Assembly (NCBI RefSeq): GCF_963678635.1
Contig: NC_087068.1
Location: 53,530,213 to 53,594,212 of the forward strand
Length of the DNA: 64,000 nucleotides
Origin: Symsagittifera roscoffensis
Taxonomy: Eukaryota; Xenacoelomorpha; Acoela; Convolutidae
Reading direction: 5' to 3'
The notes beneath the pieces were generated by a model that did not search any database, was not told the DNA's origin, and saw only the letters and a list, made by a program, of their open reading frames with translations. The first letter of the stretch is position 1. The number at the start of each line of letters is the position of its first letter. A program made the position numbers and the translations under genes. Below are positions 45,516 to 57,061 of the stretch, one piece after another.

Positions 45516-45879
45516 TTTAGTTGATAAGCAGGTTAAAACTTGCTTAAAGTTGCTAACTCGAAATGAAGACAAAACAGCCTACAGCCAGTTGAGGAAGTGC
45601 TCATGAATTCCGAGAATATGAAAGAAATACGATACAACACGAACATACGAAATAAAAAGTAAAAAAAGCACAAAAATTGAACAAAATTTGGTGAACCAAA
45701 ATGTTCGTAAACCTCGGGTAATTTTGAAAATTGGACCCACAAAAACCTTAGTTGTTTATCTACTAAAATAATTGAGAAGACTGAAAGTTTTTAAGAAATA
45801 GAAATTTTCCCTGAGTTAGCACTTTTTTCTTACAAAAAGTTGAGTAGTCACCGCTTCTCTAGGAAAAAATATAAGATTT
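45516..45879. other. Unassigned stretch
   Basis: A minus-strand frame of 69 codons (45742-45533) has no recognisable feature. Confidence 0.35.
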
Positions 45880-46800
45880 CATAAGGTAGTTTTTAAGTCA
45901 AACTAATTTTTATAAAACGGTCAAAATTTCAGATTTTTCGAAATCCATAGCATTTTTCTGTAAAAGAAGGACAATGCCGCTTAAGTAGAAAAAATTTTTG
46001 AAATCGAATTCTCGATTGAACAGTTAACCTAAGAATTAGCTGGGTTTCAAAAAAAAAACGGTACAAAACCAAGTGTTAATTTGTTCGAGGGCCATATCTT
46101 ATACTTAATTTTTTTTTTGGGAAACGCCACCTATTCAACGAGATTCTCACAAACTATTGTTTTGATTGAATGCAATAACTAAAAGTATAAGATGACAGTT
46201 TTCAAGAGAAGTCAAATATTTTGAAAAAAAATGGTAAAAAAACCAAGTATTAATTTTTTCGAGGGCCTTATCTTGTATTTAATTTTCTTGGAAAACGCCA
46301 CCTAATCACATGATATTCACAAAACCAATTGTTTCAATTGAACGCAAAAACTCAAGGTATCAGAGGGCATTTTTCGAAAAAAATCAAATAGTTTTAAAAG
46401 AAACGGTAAAAAAAAATAAACATTTTTGAGGGCCATTAATTTTGTGTTTCAAGAAAATTAGCATAGTCGATTAAACCAGACAGTTTGCGACAACCCTAGA
46501 ATTCGATTGAACCCAAAACTTTTGACTTGGAAGGGTAGCTTTTGAGAAATGTCAAAAAATCAAAAAAAGCAAAAATTTGACTTTTCTGAGGGCCATAACT
46601 TGTTGCATGAAAACAATTTGGCGTAGCCTCATCTGCAGAAAACTTTTGACAAAACGTGTATTGGAGAGAATAGTTTTTGAGATAGAGAAAAAAAGTCAAA
46701 AATTCGCGTCAAATAGTCCTTTCAAAAACTTTTTTGAAGGGTGTAGAGGGTAAAGTAAAGTAAAACGAGTTTGGAAGATTATGCAGGCACACAGCTGATT
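45880..46800. repeat. Diverged satellite array related to the main family
   Basis: A GAGGGCC(A/T)TA.CTT block recurs at about 46085, 46259, 46427 and 46587, that is every 160-174 bp. Each unit also has A-rich runs such as GTAAAAAAA or AAAATCAAAAAA. Near 46530-46586, GGGTAGCTTTTGAGAAAT...TCAAAAAATC...TGACTTTTC follows the same order as the main satellite. The similarity in both period and motif order suggests an old branch of the same satellite. Confidence 0.65.
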
Positions 46801-48685
46801 AGGAGTTCTTTTTTTGATACTTTTTTTTTGGAAATCGAAAGACTTGGAAATCGAAATTGAAATTTTGCAAAAAAAAACTAACAAAAAATTGAAAGCGTCT
46901 AAAAAAACCATCCAATAGAATTTTATAGTACCTGATTTTCAGGAACAGTATTTTTTTGGTTTTTTGCTTTTCGAAACGACGCATTATGAATTTACTAAGC
47001 CAATACAACCTCAGCCAAAAATTTTTCATTAGAAACAAAAATTATAAAAAAAACTAAAATATTCAAATTCAGCCTTGGTAAAATGACAGTGTACAGAAAT
47101 TTCAGTCATAGTAAACAAAAATTAAAACCAAAAAATTATGAATCCATGCTTTACAAAGCAAGCCATTAAAAATAATATCAGATAAAATAAATGCTTTTCA
47201 AAAAACGGAATATGAGCCGCTGGAAACTTGGCTGAAAACCAGGATTCCGAAAAAATTCCTGTATTTCAAGAAATTTATTAGAAAAAAAAATTAACAGCCA
47301 AAATGTTCTCCAACTATCTACTATCTCAAAAAGTTATTTTTATTAGCAATTTTATGTCAACAACATAGCAGCAATTGATTCAATTGTTTTTGTTAAGCTA
47401 GTTGTTAATGATTTTCTCTTAAGATTTTCCTGAAAAAAAAAACATTGCAAACAGACAGTTGGAAAAGAGTCAATGAATGCAAGGAAACAGAAAGAAAACA
47501 AAATACTGACGCGTTTCTTTTCTTGAAAATAAAACTTCAATTTATATAGAATTGCCGGTTGCAGTGAAAATATCACAAAGGTTCCGAGCACAAAAACATT
47601 TGAAGACAGAGGCATTGCGTTACTTCGCACCACTTGCAAAAAAATGCATATAGCATGACAAACTTGCTAGCAGAAAATGAGACGAAAACTTTATTGGTGA
47701 AAAACTAGATTTACCAAAATTTTCTATTTTGATTTGACTGACATAAAGTTCATTTTAAGAATAAACATTGAACGTTAAATTTATACTTTCAATTGGGTCT
47801 CGAAACGTGGGTCTCAAAACAACACCCACGAAGCGGTAACAAAACTCTCAATTGAGCAAACAACCATTCAGCCGAAAAGTAATTTTTCATCATATTATCA
47901 ATAAGAAGCTTCAAAATAATTTTGTCAAATGACGCAATACCAGACCGATGTAAGCCAACACCTTTGTCATCCGGTCTGGATCGATAAACTAACCTTATAT
48001 GTATGTTATTTATATTACTAATAAGCTTATGCTAAACGCCTAGATTCGAGGATTAGAATATCATACCCTCCGGTATGACAACTTTTTAAGCTCAATAAAA
48101 TTAATTAGAAAATTTCAACAAAAAACAACTGAAATCTTCCTGAATTACAACCAAAATAAAAACAGACTTTAAATTTGACGAGCAATTAAAAAGCAAAGAT
48201 TCGTGTTGGTTGACGAGGTACAGAATCGGAGATTACCACCAATTGCAGTCATCCTGTGAATAAAGCTATCTACGGAAAAAATAAGTAACACGTGGTTCCA
48301 CGTAACACGTAGTGCAAAAAAAGTCAATAAGTTCTGTCAATTTATTTGCGCGAGGTATGGAGAGATAAATTAAAAATAACTATTGAGATAAACGGTTTGA
48401 AAACTCAACATTTTGAATTATGTAGAGCGATCATAGACAGCAGGCATTTGATAGTGCCAAGAAATTTAATAAATGTTTCAGTTATTTTTCAAATATTTAT
48501 GCTAGCAAACTTAAGAAACACTTGCACAAAACTGAAAATTTTGGTAAAGCAAACACAGACAAGAAAATTGACGGCAAGCAGTTTCCTAAACTTCTAACTC
48601 ACTGCTGCTTGGATAACAATACTTTCATCACTTTTCAAATACGTGTTTAATTTTTGCTCGTCTTTTCGGAACCAGTGCCTAACAA
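46801..48685. other. AT-rich gene-poor region
   Basis: No supportable gene. Short frames on both strands lack domains. An ACGTGGTTCCACGT inverted repeat lies near 48290. Confidence 0.45.
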
Positions 48686-48740
48686 CACGCAAGGCCAAAA
48701 ATGCAGGATTTATTTGTCGACTACACTCCAGCATTATAAA

Positions 48741-48929
48741 ATGGTTGCTTTGCGTGCATTAGAAAACCCGAATTGGCAATTTTGTTACCACCAGCATAAG
48801 TTCGGAGTTGAAATGTTCTTTTTATTTTACAAGCATATTGTCAAAACGATTCAGGCGCAAAATCGAAAGTTGTCTGGAGAAAAATTATGCAGCTTTTCTT
48901 CAGAATTTGAACGTACCAAGCAGCAATGA
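48741..48929 (+). pseudogene. Unrecognised ORF, copy A, frameshifted
   Basis: Counterpart of 56789-57061. A 4-bp insertion near 48915 (ACCAAGCAGCAATG against ACCAGCAATG) shifts the frame and ends it early. The product is not recognised. It could be an exon, a relic, or a chance frame preserved by recent duplication. Confidence 0.35.
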
Positions 48930-49017
48930 TTGCGCTTTAACAAGCCGGATATTGGTAATACTAATTGAAGTCTCTAAATGGAGAATAAACTATATCAAAG
49001 TGAGAGTAAAAACTTAA

Positions 49018-51091
49018 CACAAAATTGCGACTAGGTTGAAAAAGCGAAAGAGCGTTTCACTGAAAAAACCAACACGAGTCGAAGCGGAGCGTCGCACCCT
49101 TTTTGGCACAACACAGACATTGCACGGCAAGCAAGCTGAAAAAAATGAGACTACTGTGTCGGGAAAATAACTAGATATCCCAAAAAAATTCATACATTTG
49201 CTTCGGTTGAAGTTTAGTTAAAGAAAATATGCAAAGAAACATAATTTCCAGCATTGAAACATGAAAGACAAAACTTATCGAGCGATAAACAAGCTGACAA
49301 TAACTTGATATATCACCATTCTAACAAAAAAAAATTCAAAGAACTAATCATTAGATTTGAATTTATTACGAAACAAGTTGAAAATTTGGCCCACGGATGT
49401 CTTTTGCTTTAGTTTTGGACCCATTTTCTGATTTTCTCCAAAAAAATTACTTCTCTTTTCAATAATAAGCCGCTTGCGATTTGAAACTAGAAAAAGCCTT
49501 TTCATCATAGGTTTTTCTGACGATTCCGTTTTACCCGGATGCATTTAGTTTTAACTAGAGACTCCTTTTCCGATTTTCTTCATTAAAAAAATTCTCTTTT
49601 TTTATTCTGAATAGTAATTTGCTTGCGGTTTGAAAATTAAAAAAGCCTTTTGTACACAATGTTTCAGACAAACTCTCTCAAAATAACATCAAAAATTTTG
49701 TTAAGTTTTCAACGTGACGTTGACAGTTAGACCCAAAGTACGAAATGCATAAAATTTTTGAGTCCAAGATAACAACAAATTTCAAGGCCGTCAAGAATTG
49801 AGAATCTTAAAAAAAGAGATAAAATAGAAAAAGACTGCTCGTATTTCAGGGCAATTGACTGGATGCTCCGAGTGCCCCTTAACTGCTCTCGAAAAGTTTT
49901 TGATTCACTGTTAGCTTTGCACAGCAAAATCAAATGTAAACTGCTAGGACTTGAGTCAAAGTATGATTGCCAATTAGTTGGCCTCGATTTACTTTGGAAA
50001 AAAAATGAGAAAGCAAAAATTTGCCACCCTAGAAAAATTCGCATTTTGTGCTATCACATAATAATCGAGCAGTTATGCCCACTCTATTCTGGTCTAGTAC
50101 GAGCTCGCTTGCTTAACAACAAAAACGATTCCAGTTCGATACTCTTGCCCTGTCAACTGTCTTTTACAATTGGTCTGAATAAAAATAAACACCGCAAGCA
50201 CGTCGAAAGGTTGCACAAAAATGCAAAATTTGGTTAAATCATTAAAAGCTCAGTTTTATTTTTTTGGTAGTTCTGATTTCTATTGTTTCGTATTCTGTCT
50301 TATTCCAAGGGATGAAATGATTGAAAAACTATAAATAATAAGCAGGTTTTGCAGTAAATTTTTGCTAGATAAAGACAATTTTCAAATCGATATTATAAAC
50401 AAAACTTTTCAAAAAGGCGTCATTTCAAAGTTTCTCTTGAGTGTTTTAGCTAATTAAACTGACGGAAATTTTTTTTCGTAATACGTTTGGCTCTTATTTG
50501 GATTTTATCAATTTTTCGGTATCTGAGGCCAAAATTTTGATAGGACAATTGACTTTATTCAGCAAAGTTTATCTAAAACTAAAAAGAGGTAAGTTTTTTT
50601 TGCAAAACTTGAAGTAGTACGACAAGCAGGTCAACTTGCAGCAGAGACGTTGAACCATACTTGAGTCTCAATTTTAAAAACACTTGGGTGAAATGCTTTA
50701 AATGTATTAACTGCAACCAGTATGAGTGTTTTTGTATAAACCTCAAAGAATTAAAAATGCAATGAGCGTAGTGAGTAATTCTGTTTAGGTTGTGGTGTTT
50801 TTTAAGGAAACAGTCTCAATTGTGTTCACGCCCACTTTTTATTGTCGCGGTTTGATTTTTGATTTTTTTTTTCAATTTCACTTCATTTCCTTTGTTAAAA
50901 AGAAGGCTAATCATTTATGGAACAGCAAAACTTCAAAAGTCACAAAAATGTGATCAACTTCTAATTTTCAAAATAGAACTTAATTGTTAGGTCATTAGGA
51001 GGCCAATCTGTGCCATGAATAGGCGCACAATTTTGTGTTTGCATGTTCTTTGATTCCAGAGACAAGTCTCAGAACATGCTCCAAAATGTAA
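49018..51091. other. Unit A left-central part, no recognisable gene
   Basis: AT-rich. About 510 bp at about 49890-50400 are absent from unit B; a 124-codon plus-strand frame starting with an ATG at 49863 extends into this part but shows no known domain and is disrupted in B by the deletion. Confidence 0.45.
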
Positions 51092-51735
51092 GTGGATTCA
51101 TTCTACAAAACTTCAGTGGATTCCGCGTACAAAGACCTGTAACGTAAATTTTGTCGGCACATTGATTTTGTTGCGGATTCCGCAACGAGCAAATATAAGA
51201 AGTTGTTCCTGATTCCGCAGATGTAAGCGGATTCCGTAAATGTAAGTGGATTCCGTAAATTGCTGGCCGCCATGTATTAACATAGGCTATAGAGCATTCG
51301 GTCACCACCCTATGTATTAACATAGGCTATAGATTTCCCAATGTATTAATATAGGGAATAGGTTTCCCAATGTATTAAGATAGCAGGTTTCAGATGGTAA
51401 GTTTTTTCGGCGCCCGAATTTCCCATGTATAGTGTATAGATTTCCCTATGTATTAATTCATTGTAAAGAATTAAGAACTCATTAAGATAGGGAATAGATT
51501 TCCCATGTATTAAGATTGGGAAAAAATTTCCTAATAGGGTGGTAAAGTTTCAGATTGTAAGTTCAGAAAAAAATTTTGGCGCCCGATTTAACCATGTTTT
51601 AAGATACTGTTTAGATTTCCTATGTATTAGATAGTGTATAGATATGCCTATGTATAAGGGTTAAAAATTCCTTGAATTGACTTAGGGAATAGGTTTCCCA
51701 ATGTTTTAAGATAGCGAATGATAAGGTGTAGTGTG
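51092..51735. repeat. Minisatellite-like block: TGGATTCCG repeats then CCTATGTATTAACATAGG repeats
   Basis: 51092-51262 contains at least five (T/G)GGATTCCG(T/C) words, including the palindromic TTGCGGATTCCGCAA. From 51268 a second motif appears, CCTATGTATTAACATAGG (7-bp arms, ATTA loop) and decayed forms with TTTCCCAATGTATTAAGATAGGGAATAG, repeated about every 30-60 bp to 51730. The same block is at 58638-59275 in unit B, and a lone copy is at about 56433. Confidence 0.7.
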
Positions 51736-54700
51736 ATGGTAAAAGAGTGGTAAGAAAAACGGTAATTTTTTTGGATTTTGTATGGAAATGTCTAGTTTTT
51801 TTCGCAAAAATCTCGGCATGCGTTATGTAACTTTTGAGTATTACTTGTAGATTGTGTAATGAAGGTATTATGTTTCTTGGTTCATGGTAAGTCATTAAAA
51901 AGATGTGCAAAAGTATGATTTTTTTCAAAAAACTTCAAAGCATGATAAAATTTGATATAATTTGACTTAATAAGTATTTTATTAGATGATTCTTTTTTGA
52001 AACTGTACTCAATATAGCTTAAACTATGCTGACACCTACTGAAACGTCGGAAAAAAATTCAAATTTTTGGAGGAAGTTGCAAAAAATTCAGCTTTTGGAA
52101 AAAATTGAAAAAAAAATGAATTTTTGTTAAGAATTGCAAAAATCTTAAAATTTTGGCCAGTTTTTTGTTGCTTCTGATCTAATTTAAAAAAATGGATACG
52201 TGTAGAAATTAAAATTAAGCCCAAATTGTGTTTTAATTGGCATCATGTTGAAGCAGTGAGACAAATCTTTGAATAAAAATATAAATTTTTCCACAATTTC
52301 TCTCAAAACATTGAAATACGTTGAAGTTTCCTAATATGAGCTAAAAATTGCTTTATATAGTGATCTGAACATATAAAGCTCATATTAGCTGAATCAATAT
52401 TGAAACTTCCGATTTCTCGGGAAAATGTTGTAATTTATTGTGATTTCTGAGAAAGTAAAAATGAGTCAAATCTATCCAAAGTTTTCCATTTTTAACCTTT
52501 CTTTTGAGTAGTTAACTGCTTTTTGTTCAATTCAAGGAGAATTGAACAAAGAATCTCAATCCAATTGAACAATAAGAGCAAAATTCGTTGAAGTTTCTAG
52601 ATCAAACTCCATGATCCAACACCTCACATTTTTCGCGATGACTAACGCTCCATTTTTAACCTTTCTTCTGTGTAATTAACTGGTTTTTTGTTCAGTTCAA
52701 GGAGAGTTCAAGAAAAAATCTCAGTTCAATTGATTAATAGGAGCAATTTTCATTTGAATTTCTAGATCAAACTCCATGATCCAACTACTCCTCAATTTTT
52801 TCTCAAAGATTAACCCAAACTTGTACAAAAATTACACATTCTGAGAAGTTTTTCACGTTAGTAATAATAACAAGTTTCGGATCATTGTTGAAAAATGAAC
52901 ATTTTACTGCTAAATTTGACTAAATATGGGCTAAATTTTTCTTTAAAATTATATTAGATTGGATGAAATCTTCAAAACTAATGATTATCTCTCTTTTGCT
53001 TCTATAACATAATTTTCTTGATTTTTTCGTGGAAATTTTCTTGGTTCTAAGTTTATTCTTGCTTTCTTTTTTTACATATTTTTGCTATTGAACTCACTTT
53101 GCAAAAAAATTTAGTCACAACTGGGCAATTTAGTAGTAAAATGGTATCAATTGAACGAACAATTTGCTGGTAGAGGTAAAATTAGAACCGATAACGCCTG
53201 TTGATTACTTTGTAATTTCTACATGTTCTCCTTCAGGTTCCCTTGTTTAGTTATAAAAAAAATATTCAAGCAAAAGTAAAACTTTCGGGTTCATTAACTA
53301 TCATTTTTCTTGCAAAACAGTTATTAAATCGCTTTTTATTCTTGTTTTGTGTCGGAAGTTGTCTCAAAAAGTTCTCACTGAGAAAGAATTGGTGCTTGTT
53401 AAAGCATTCAAAAGTACGGGTAAGAATTGAGAATATGAAGTTGTTTTTTTTCCATTGAGTTTTTAGAACAAATTAAGAGCAGCTTGATGGTTTTTAATCT
53501 GAAGACCTTCGGAAATATGCAAGTAGGTTTTGTTCCAAACCTCTGCAAAATTTAAATACCTCAAAAAAAACGCTTCTTAGAGAATCGAATTAGAAAAGGA
53601 AAAGTCAAGGTGCAAACTGTACCAATTAAAAAATTTTGCCAAATTTATTAAGCAAAAAAACTATAGTTCTACGTAATTTCTAATTGAAAAAAAATTGAAG
53701 CTAATGAGAACAAAATCTTAACTAATTGAAATTTTAAGAGATCCAATAGCTGGTTCTGCCATAGTATCAGTTTGCTTAGAAACTTTCAACAATCTCCGTA
53801 GTATTTTCTCTAAAAATCTTTGTACATCAAACTTTTTTGTATTTTATCCAAAATCATGAAATGTAGATATTTAAAGCAAATTTTCGATTTATGCTTCATG
53901 TATCATCTTCCAAAAGAGGTCGGAAATGGTTCACAAACAAAAATGCTCAAAATATTTGAGTTTTTGTATAAATTTATCGAATATATCAATTGATAAAAAA
54001 TTTCCAAAAATTACACTTTTATGTTGGATTTTTTTCTCAAGATATAATTTATAAGCTTAATATCAAAAAAATTATCTCAAAAATCCTAATGGATTACATT
54101 GAGCTTCTATCTCAAATAAGTGTTTTTTTCAGTTTCTGCTTCATCTACTATCTTCCAACTTAACTTGATTTGAACAAAACTTAACTTGAAATTTGAATTT
54201 TAGATGGAAAAATGTATAGTTTTATTGAACATTCAATAATCCGAAGCAGAAAAAATACCATAAAATTTTTTGCCAGAAATCTTCAAACGAATTCTCAATC
54301 AGATAACAGTATGTTGCTGTTTGAACTCTGAAGTTCTATACTGAAGTAAGTTTTTGGTTGAGAATGTTGTATTTTATTAGGTTGAAGCTTTCACAAGTTG
54401 ACAAAAACATTTCTTTATCTTTTCTAGGTCAGCTCAAAATTTCTTATCTGAAATTGTCAAAAAACAGTAGAAAACCATAACTCTGAATCAATTAACCCCA
54501 TTATCTAATACGCACTACTCTATGAACCTTTTTTCGGGCACTAAACAAGGTAAGCTTTAAAATAGTTACAAGGCAAAACTTTTCTATTAAACGATGTTTT
54601 GTAAATATCCAGTTTTTTTTACTAAATTTCAACAAACACTCAAACACTTATTAGCGTCTGTTATTCACTTTTACTATAAGTTTATCGCAACGAAATCTCC

Positions 54701-54984
54701 GCAAGCTTGCAACCAATTAAGTTTTTACTGTAGAATGAAGATTTTTGGATCGATATCCAAGGAAAGTTTCACGACAATGTGAACTCGATTTTTCCTGGTT
54801 TTATCATCATTCAGAACTTTTGAAAAAAAAAGAAATGACAGAACAAGAATAGTGATGAAAAATCTGTATAATTTTTACAAAGTTTTTTTTTCAAATTTAA
54901 TGTATAGACTTTTCAGATTCATTAAGAATATTTTTAAAAGTATTTTCTCCTATGTTTTTTTTTTCAAATTATATTAATTTTACC
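51736..54984. other. Unit A right-central part, no recognisable gene
   Basis: AT-rich with an internal near-duplicate (52450-52600 resembles 52620-52770: ATTTTTAACCTTTCTT.TG.GTA.TTAACTG, then TTCAAGGAGA). Downstream exons of the minus-strand zinc-finger gene could lie here, but I cannot identify them. Confidence 0.4.
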
Positions 54985-55211
54985 TTCCCTTGGAGTGTGT
55001 TTGGAGGCTTCTGAGCACCCAATTTAACATTAAGTTGACAGTGCTTGTTCATGATATGAATAATAAGTTCCTGGCTGCTATATGCATAAAAGTTACACAT
55101 AGAACACTTTAAAATGTCAAAGTTCTTTCGATGTCTTGACGCATCTTTACGTGTGTTTTCTCTTCCACATTCAAGACATACAACCCTTTCGTTTCTTTTC
55201 AGTGACGGCAT
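54985..55211 (-). CDS. Zinc-finger protein, first exon, copy A
   Basis: The ATG at 55211 opens a frame reading two small zinc-finger-like modules. The second is a classical C2H2 (C-x2-C-x12-H-x4-H). The first has C-x2-C and a His but has lost the last ligand pair present in copy B (Asn-Phe here, His-Cys in B). The frame would end 16 nt after an AAG|GTAAA splice-donor-like site at 54985, so I read this as an exon ending there, with later exons unidentified. Without splicing the protein would have 80 residues. It is transcribed away from the plus-strand gene at 55609. Likely a nucleic-acid-binding protein; the family is not recognised. Confidence 0.55.
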
Positions 55212-55411
55212 CTCAAAAAGAAGAGAAAGAAAAAACGGGAGATTTAGGATGTCCCAAAGTTTTAGAAAAGAAGTGTCGAATAGTCTCAAAAAAGAATTAA
55301 AGTGAAAAAAAGTCCCAAATTCTTAACCAATTGCTTTTAACGTAAAAGAAAAAGAAAATCGAGTACCTCTCACTCTTAAGTAAAAATCATTTTATTTTCA
55401 ACTAAACTACT

Positions 55412-55545
55412 GTCAACTACCTCCTCTCTCAGCTTTAAATACCTTAATTTTAAATTATCTTCCGTCAGCTACGCCCTCTCTCAGCTCTAAATACCTTAAT
55501 TTCACATTATCTTCCGTCACCTACCTCCTCTGTCAGCTCTTTCTT
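55412..55545 (+). promoter_or_regulatory. 52-bp direct repeats upstream of the plus-strand gene, copy A
   Basis: GTCA(A/G/C)CTAC..CCTCT.TCAGCT begins at 55412, 55464 and 55516 (period 52), with TAAATACCTTAATTT in the first two units. The block ends just before the putative core promoter. The same repeat is at 63314-63447 in unit B. Confidence 0.7.
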
Positions 55546-55555
55546 GTTTTTACTC

Positions 55556-55592
55556 TTTAAAACAACTTACTACTCAAACTGATCTTCTCAGT
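55556..55592 (+). promoter_or_regulatory. Putative core promoter (TATA-like plus Inr), copy A
   Basis: TTTAAAA at 55556-55562 lies about 30 bp before TCAGT (55588-55592), a match to the invertebrate initiator. The ATG follows 18 nt after the initiator at 55609. CTTCTCAG could alternatively be a splice acceptor. Confidence 0.45.
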
Positions 55593-55608
55593 GCAAAACA
55601 GCAACCTT

Positions 55609-56058
55609 ATGTACTCTATAGAATTTTCGCCTGATCTAGTACAAATTCAAGTGCGAGAAACAGTCTCTGGAGTTTTTCTGTTACGAATGGGCATCCCAAT
55701 CCAAATCTGGCATATGGTGCAAGTGACGCAAAAGGATTTCAACGAACATCATATGATGCAAGTACCCATGACAGAGAACCAAGTTGGAGAAATGCAACTG
55801 ACGGAGGAAGTGGCTGAGCACGTGGGAATGAACTACCCCGAACCTCCTGACTCTAGATATGTGGCTCAACCAGTCGACGATTTCCTCTTTCCTTGTGAGG
55901 AAGCAGGATGAGCCGAAAACACTATCACAATAGATGCAGATGAGAGATTCTCGGAAACAATGACACCTCCAGCTCTACAACAACCACAACCACTACAAGC
56001 TCGTCCAGCTCTGCGTTCTATAGAGAACCTCCAGAACTCTCGACAGCTCTTTTTCTAA
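55609..56058 (+). pseudogene. Unrecognised small gene, copy A, nonsense mutation
   Basis: The frame from the ATG at 55609 matches the unit B gene but has TGA at 55909-55911 where B has TCA (Ser), leaving 100 residues. Past the stop the frame continues in step with B to the same terminal TAA at 56056-56058, with one in-frame 6-bp insertion. The intact form has a Met/Gln-rich middle, an acidic stretch, Pro-rich parts and no membrane segment. Family not recognised. Confidence 0.6.
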
Positions 56059-56733
56059 AAGTGTTTGATATTAACTTCGTTCTTTGTAATTAACTAATTG
56101 CTTCAATTTCATTTTATTTATGAGAAAAGATGAGAAGTTTTGGATAAACCATTGAGGAACAAATAATTTTTAACTTAGTGCTCCGATTTTGCACACATGT
56201 TAAAAATCTTGAAAATTTTTTGCACTCATTTTAAGAAAAAAACTAGAAAATTTATACACAAGTAAGAAAATACATAATGATTTTGCATCTTGTCAAAAAA
56301 ACTCCCACACTTTTTTAATACTTTGTAGACAAAAATGAAACACTTTTGCATTTTATCGAAGAAAAAATAAAACACTTTTAGCATCTCGTCAAAAAAATTG
56401 AAGCATGTCTGTTGATCAGAAACAATAGAAAACCAATGTATTAACATAGGGAATAGCGATGAAAGTCATCGATGTAGAAGTTTTCTAGCAATAAGTCAAC
56501 ATGCTTTTTACATTGAAATTTTTACAATAAATTTAGTTTTACATAATTTTTGAAAAAAAAAAGGAAAACACGCATTTTACCAAAAAACTCTTAGATTTCT
56601 TAGCATCTTGCAAAAACTCTTGAGAGAGTTTTTGGTACACGTACTAAAAACTATCTATATTTATATGTTAGGAACTGTTCAAGCTGGAAAAAAAATAAAT
56701 TTGACAAAATTCTTGTAACAAATATTCAATTAT
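56059..56733. other. 3' flank of unit A
   Basis: AT-rich. One lone CAATGTATTAACATAGGGAATAG copy at about 56432. A direct repeat of ACACTTTT..GCATCTTGTC-like phrases runs at 56270-56420. No gene. Confidence 0.4.
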
Positions 56734-56788
56734 CACGCAAGGCCAAAAATGCAGGATTTACTTGTCGCCTACACTCCAGCATTATAAA

Positions 56789-57061
56789 ATGGTTGCTTTG
56801 CGAGCATTAGAAAAACCGAATTGGAAATTTTGTTACCACCAGCATAAGTTCGGAGTTGAAATGTTCTTTTTATTTTACAAGCATATTGTCAAAACGATTC
56901 AGGCACAAAATCGAAAGTTGTCTGGAGAAAAATTATGCAGCTTTTCTTCAGAATTTGAACGTACCAGCAATGATTGCGCTTTAACAAGGCGGGTATTGAT
57001 AAATCTAATTGAAGTCTCTAAATGGAGAATAAACTATATCAAAGTGAGAGTAAAAATTTAA
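56789..57061 (+). CDS. Unrecognised ORF, copy B, 90 aa
   Basis: The ATG at 56789 opens a 90-residue frame with an aromatic-rich first half and a basic, amphipathic C-terminal half. The upstream frame is open to 56762 without an ATG. It may be an exon of a larger gene or chance; copy A is frameshifted. No family is recognised. Confidence 0.3.
   Translation: MVALRALEKPNWKFCYHQHKFGVEMFFLFYKHIVKTIQAQNRKLSGEKLCSFSSEFERTSNDCALTRRVLINLIEVSKWRINYIKVRVKI

Larger units (their letters stand above)
48686..56733. repeat. Tandem segmental duplication, unit A
   Basis: Matches unit B (56734 to the window end) in the same orientation over most of its length. The offset is 8048 at the left end, 7545 in the middle and 7244 near the zinc-finger exon, then 7902 at the plus-strand gene, so each copy has its own indels. 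By eye the identity in matched parts is about 95%. The last 630 bp (56105-56733) have no partner in the window because unit B runs off the edge. Confidence 0.9.

Noticed and set aside
54969-55289. Longer zinc-finger frame starting upstream of the ATG at 55211 (and likewise 62574 in unit B)
   Set aside because: The upstream part begins at a non-ATG codon and is hydrophobic; the first ATG gives the conserved zinc-finger part.
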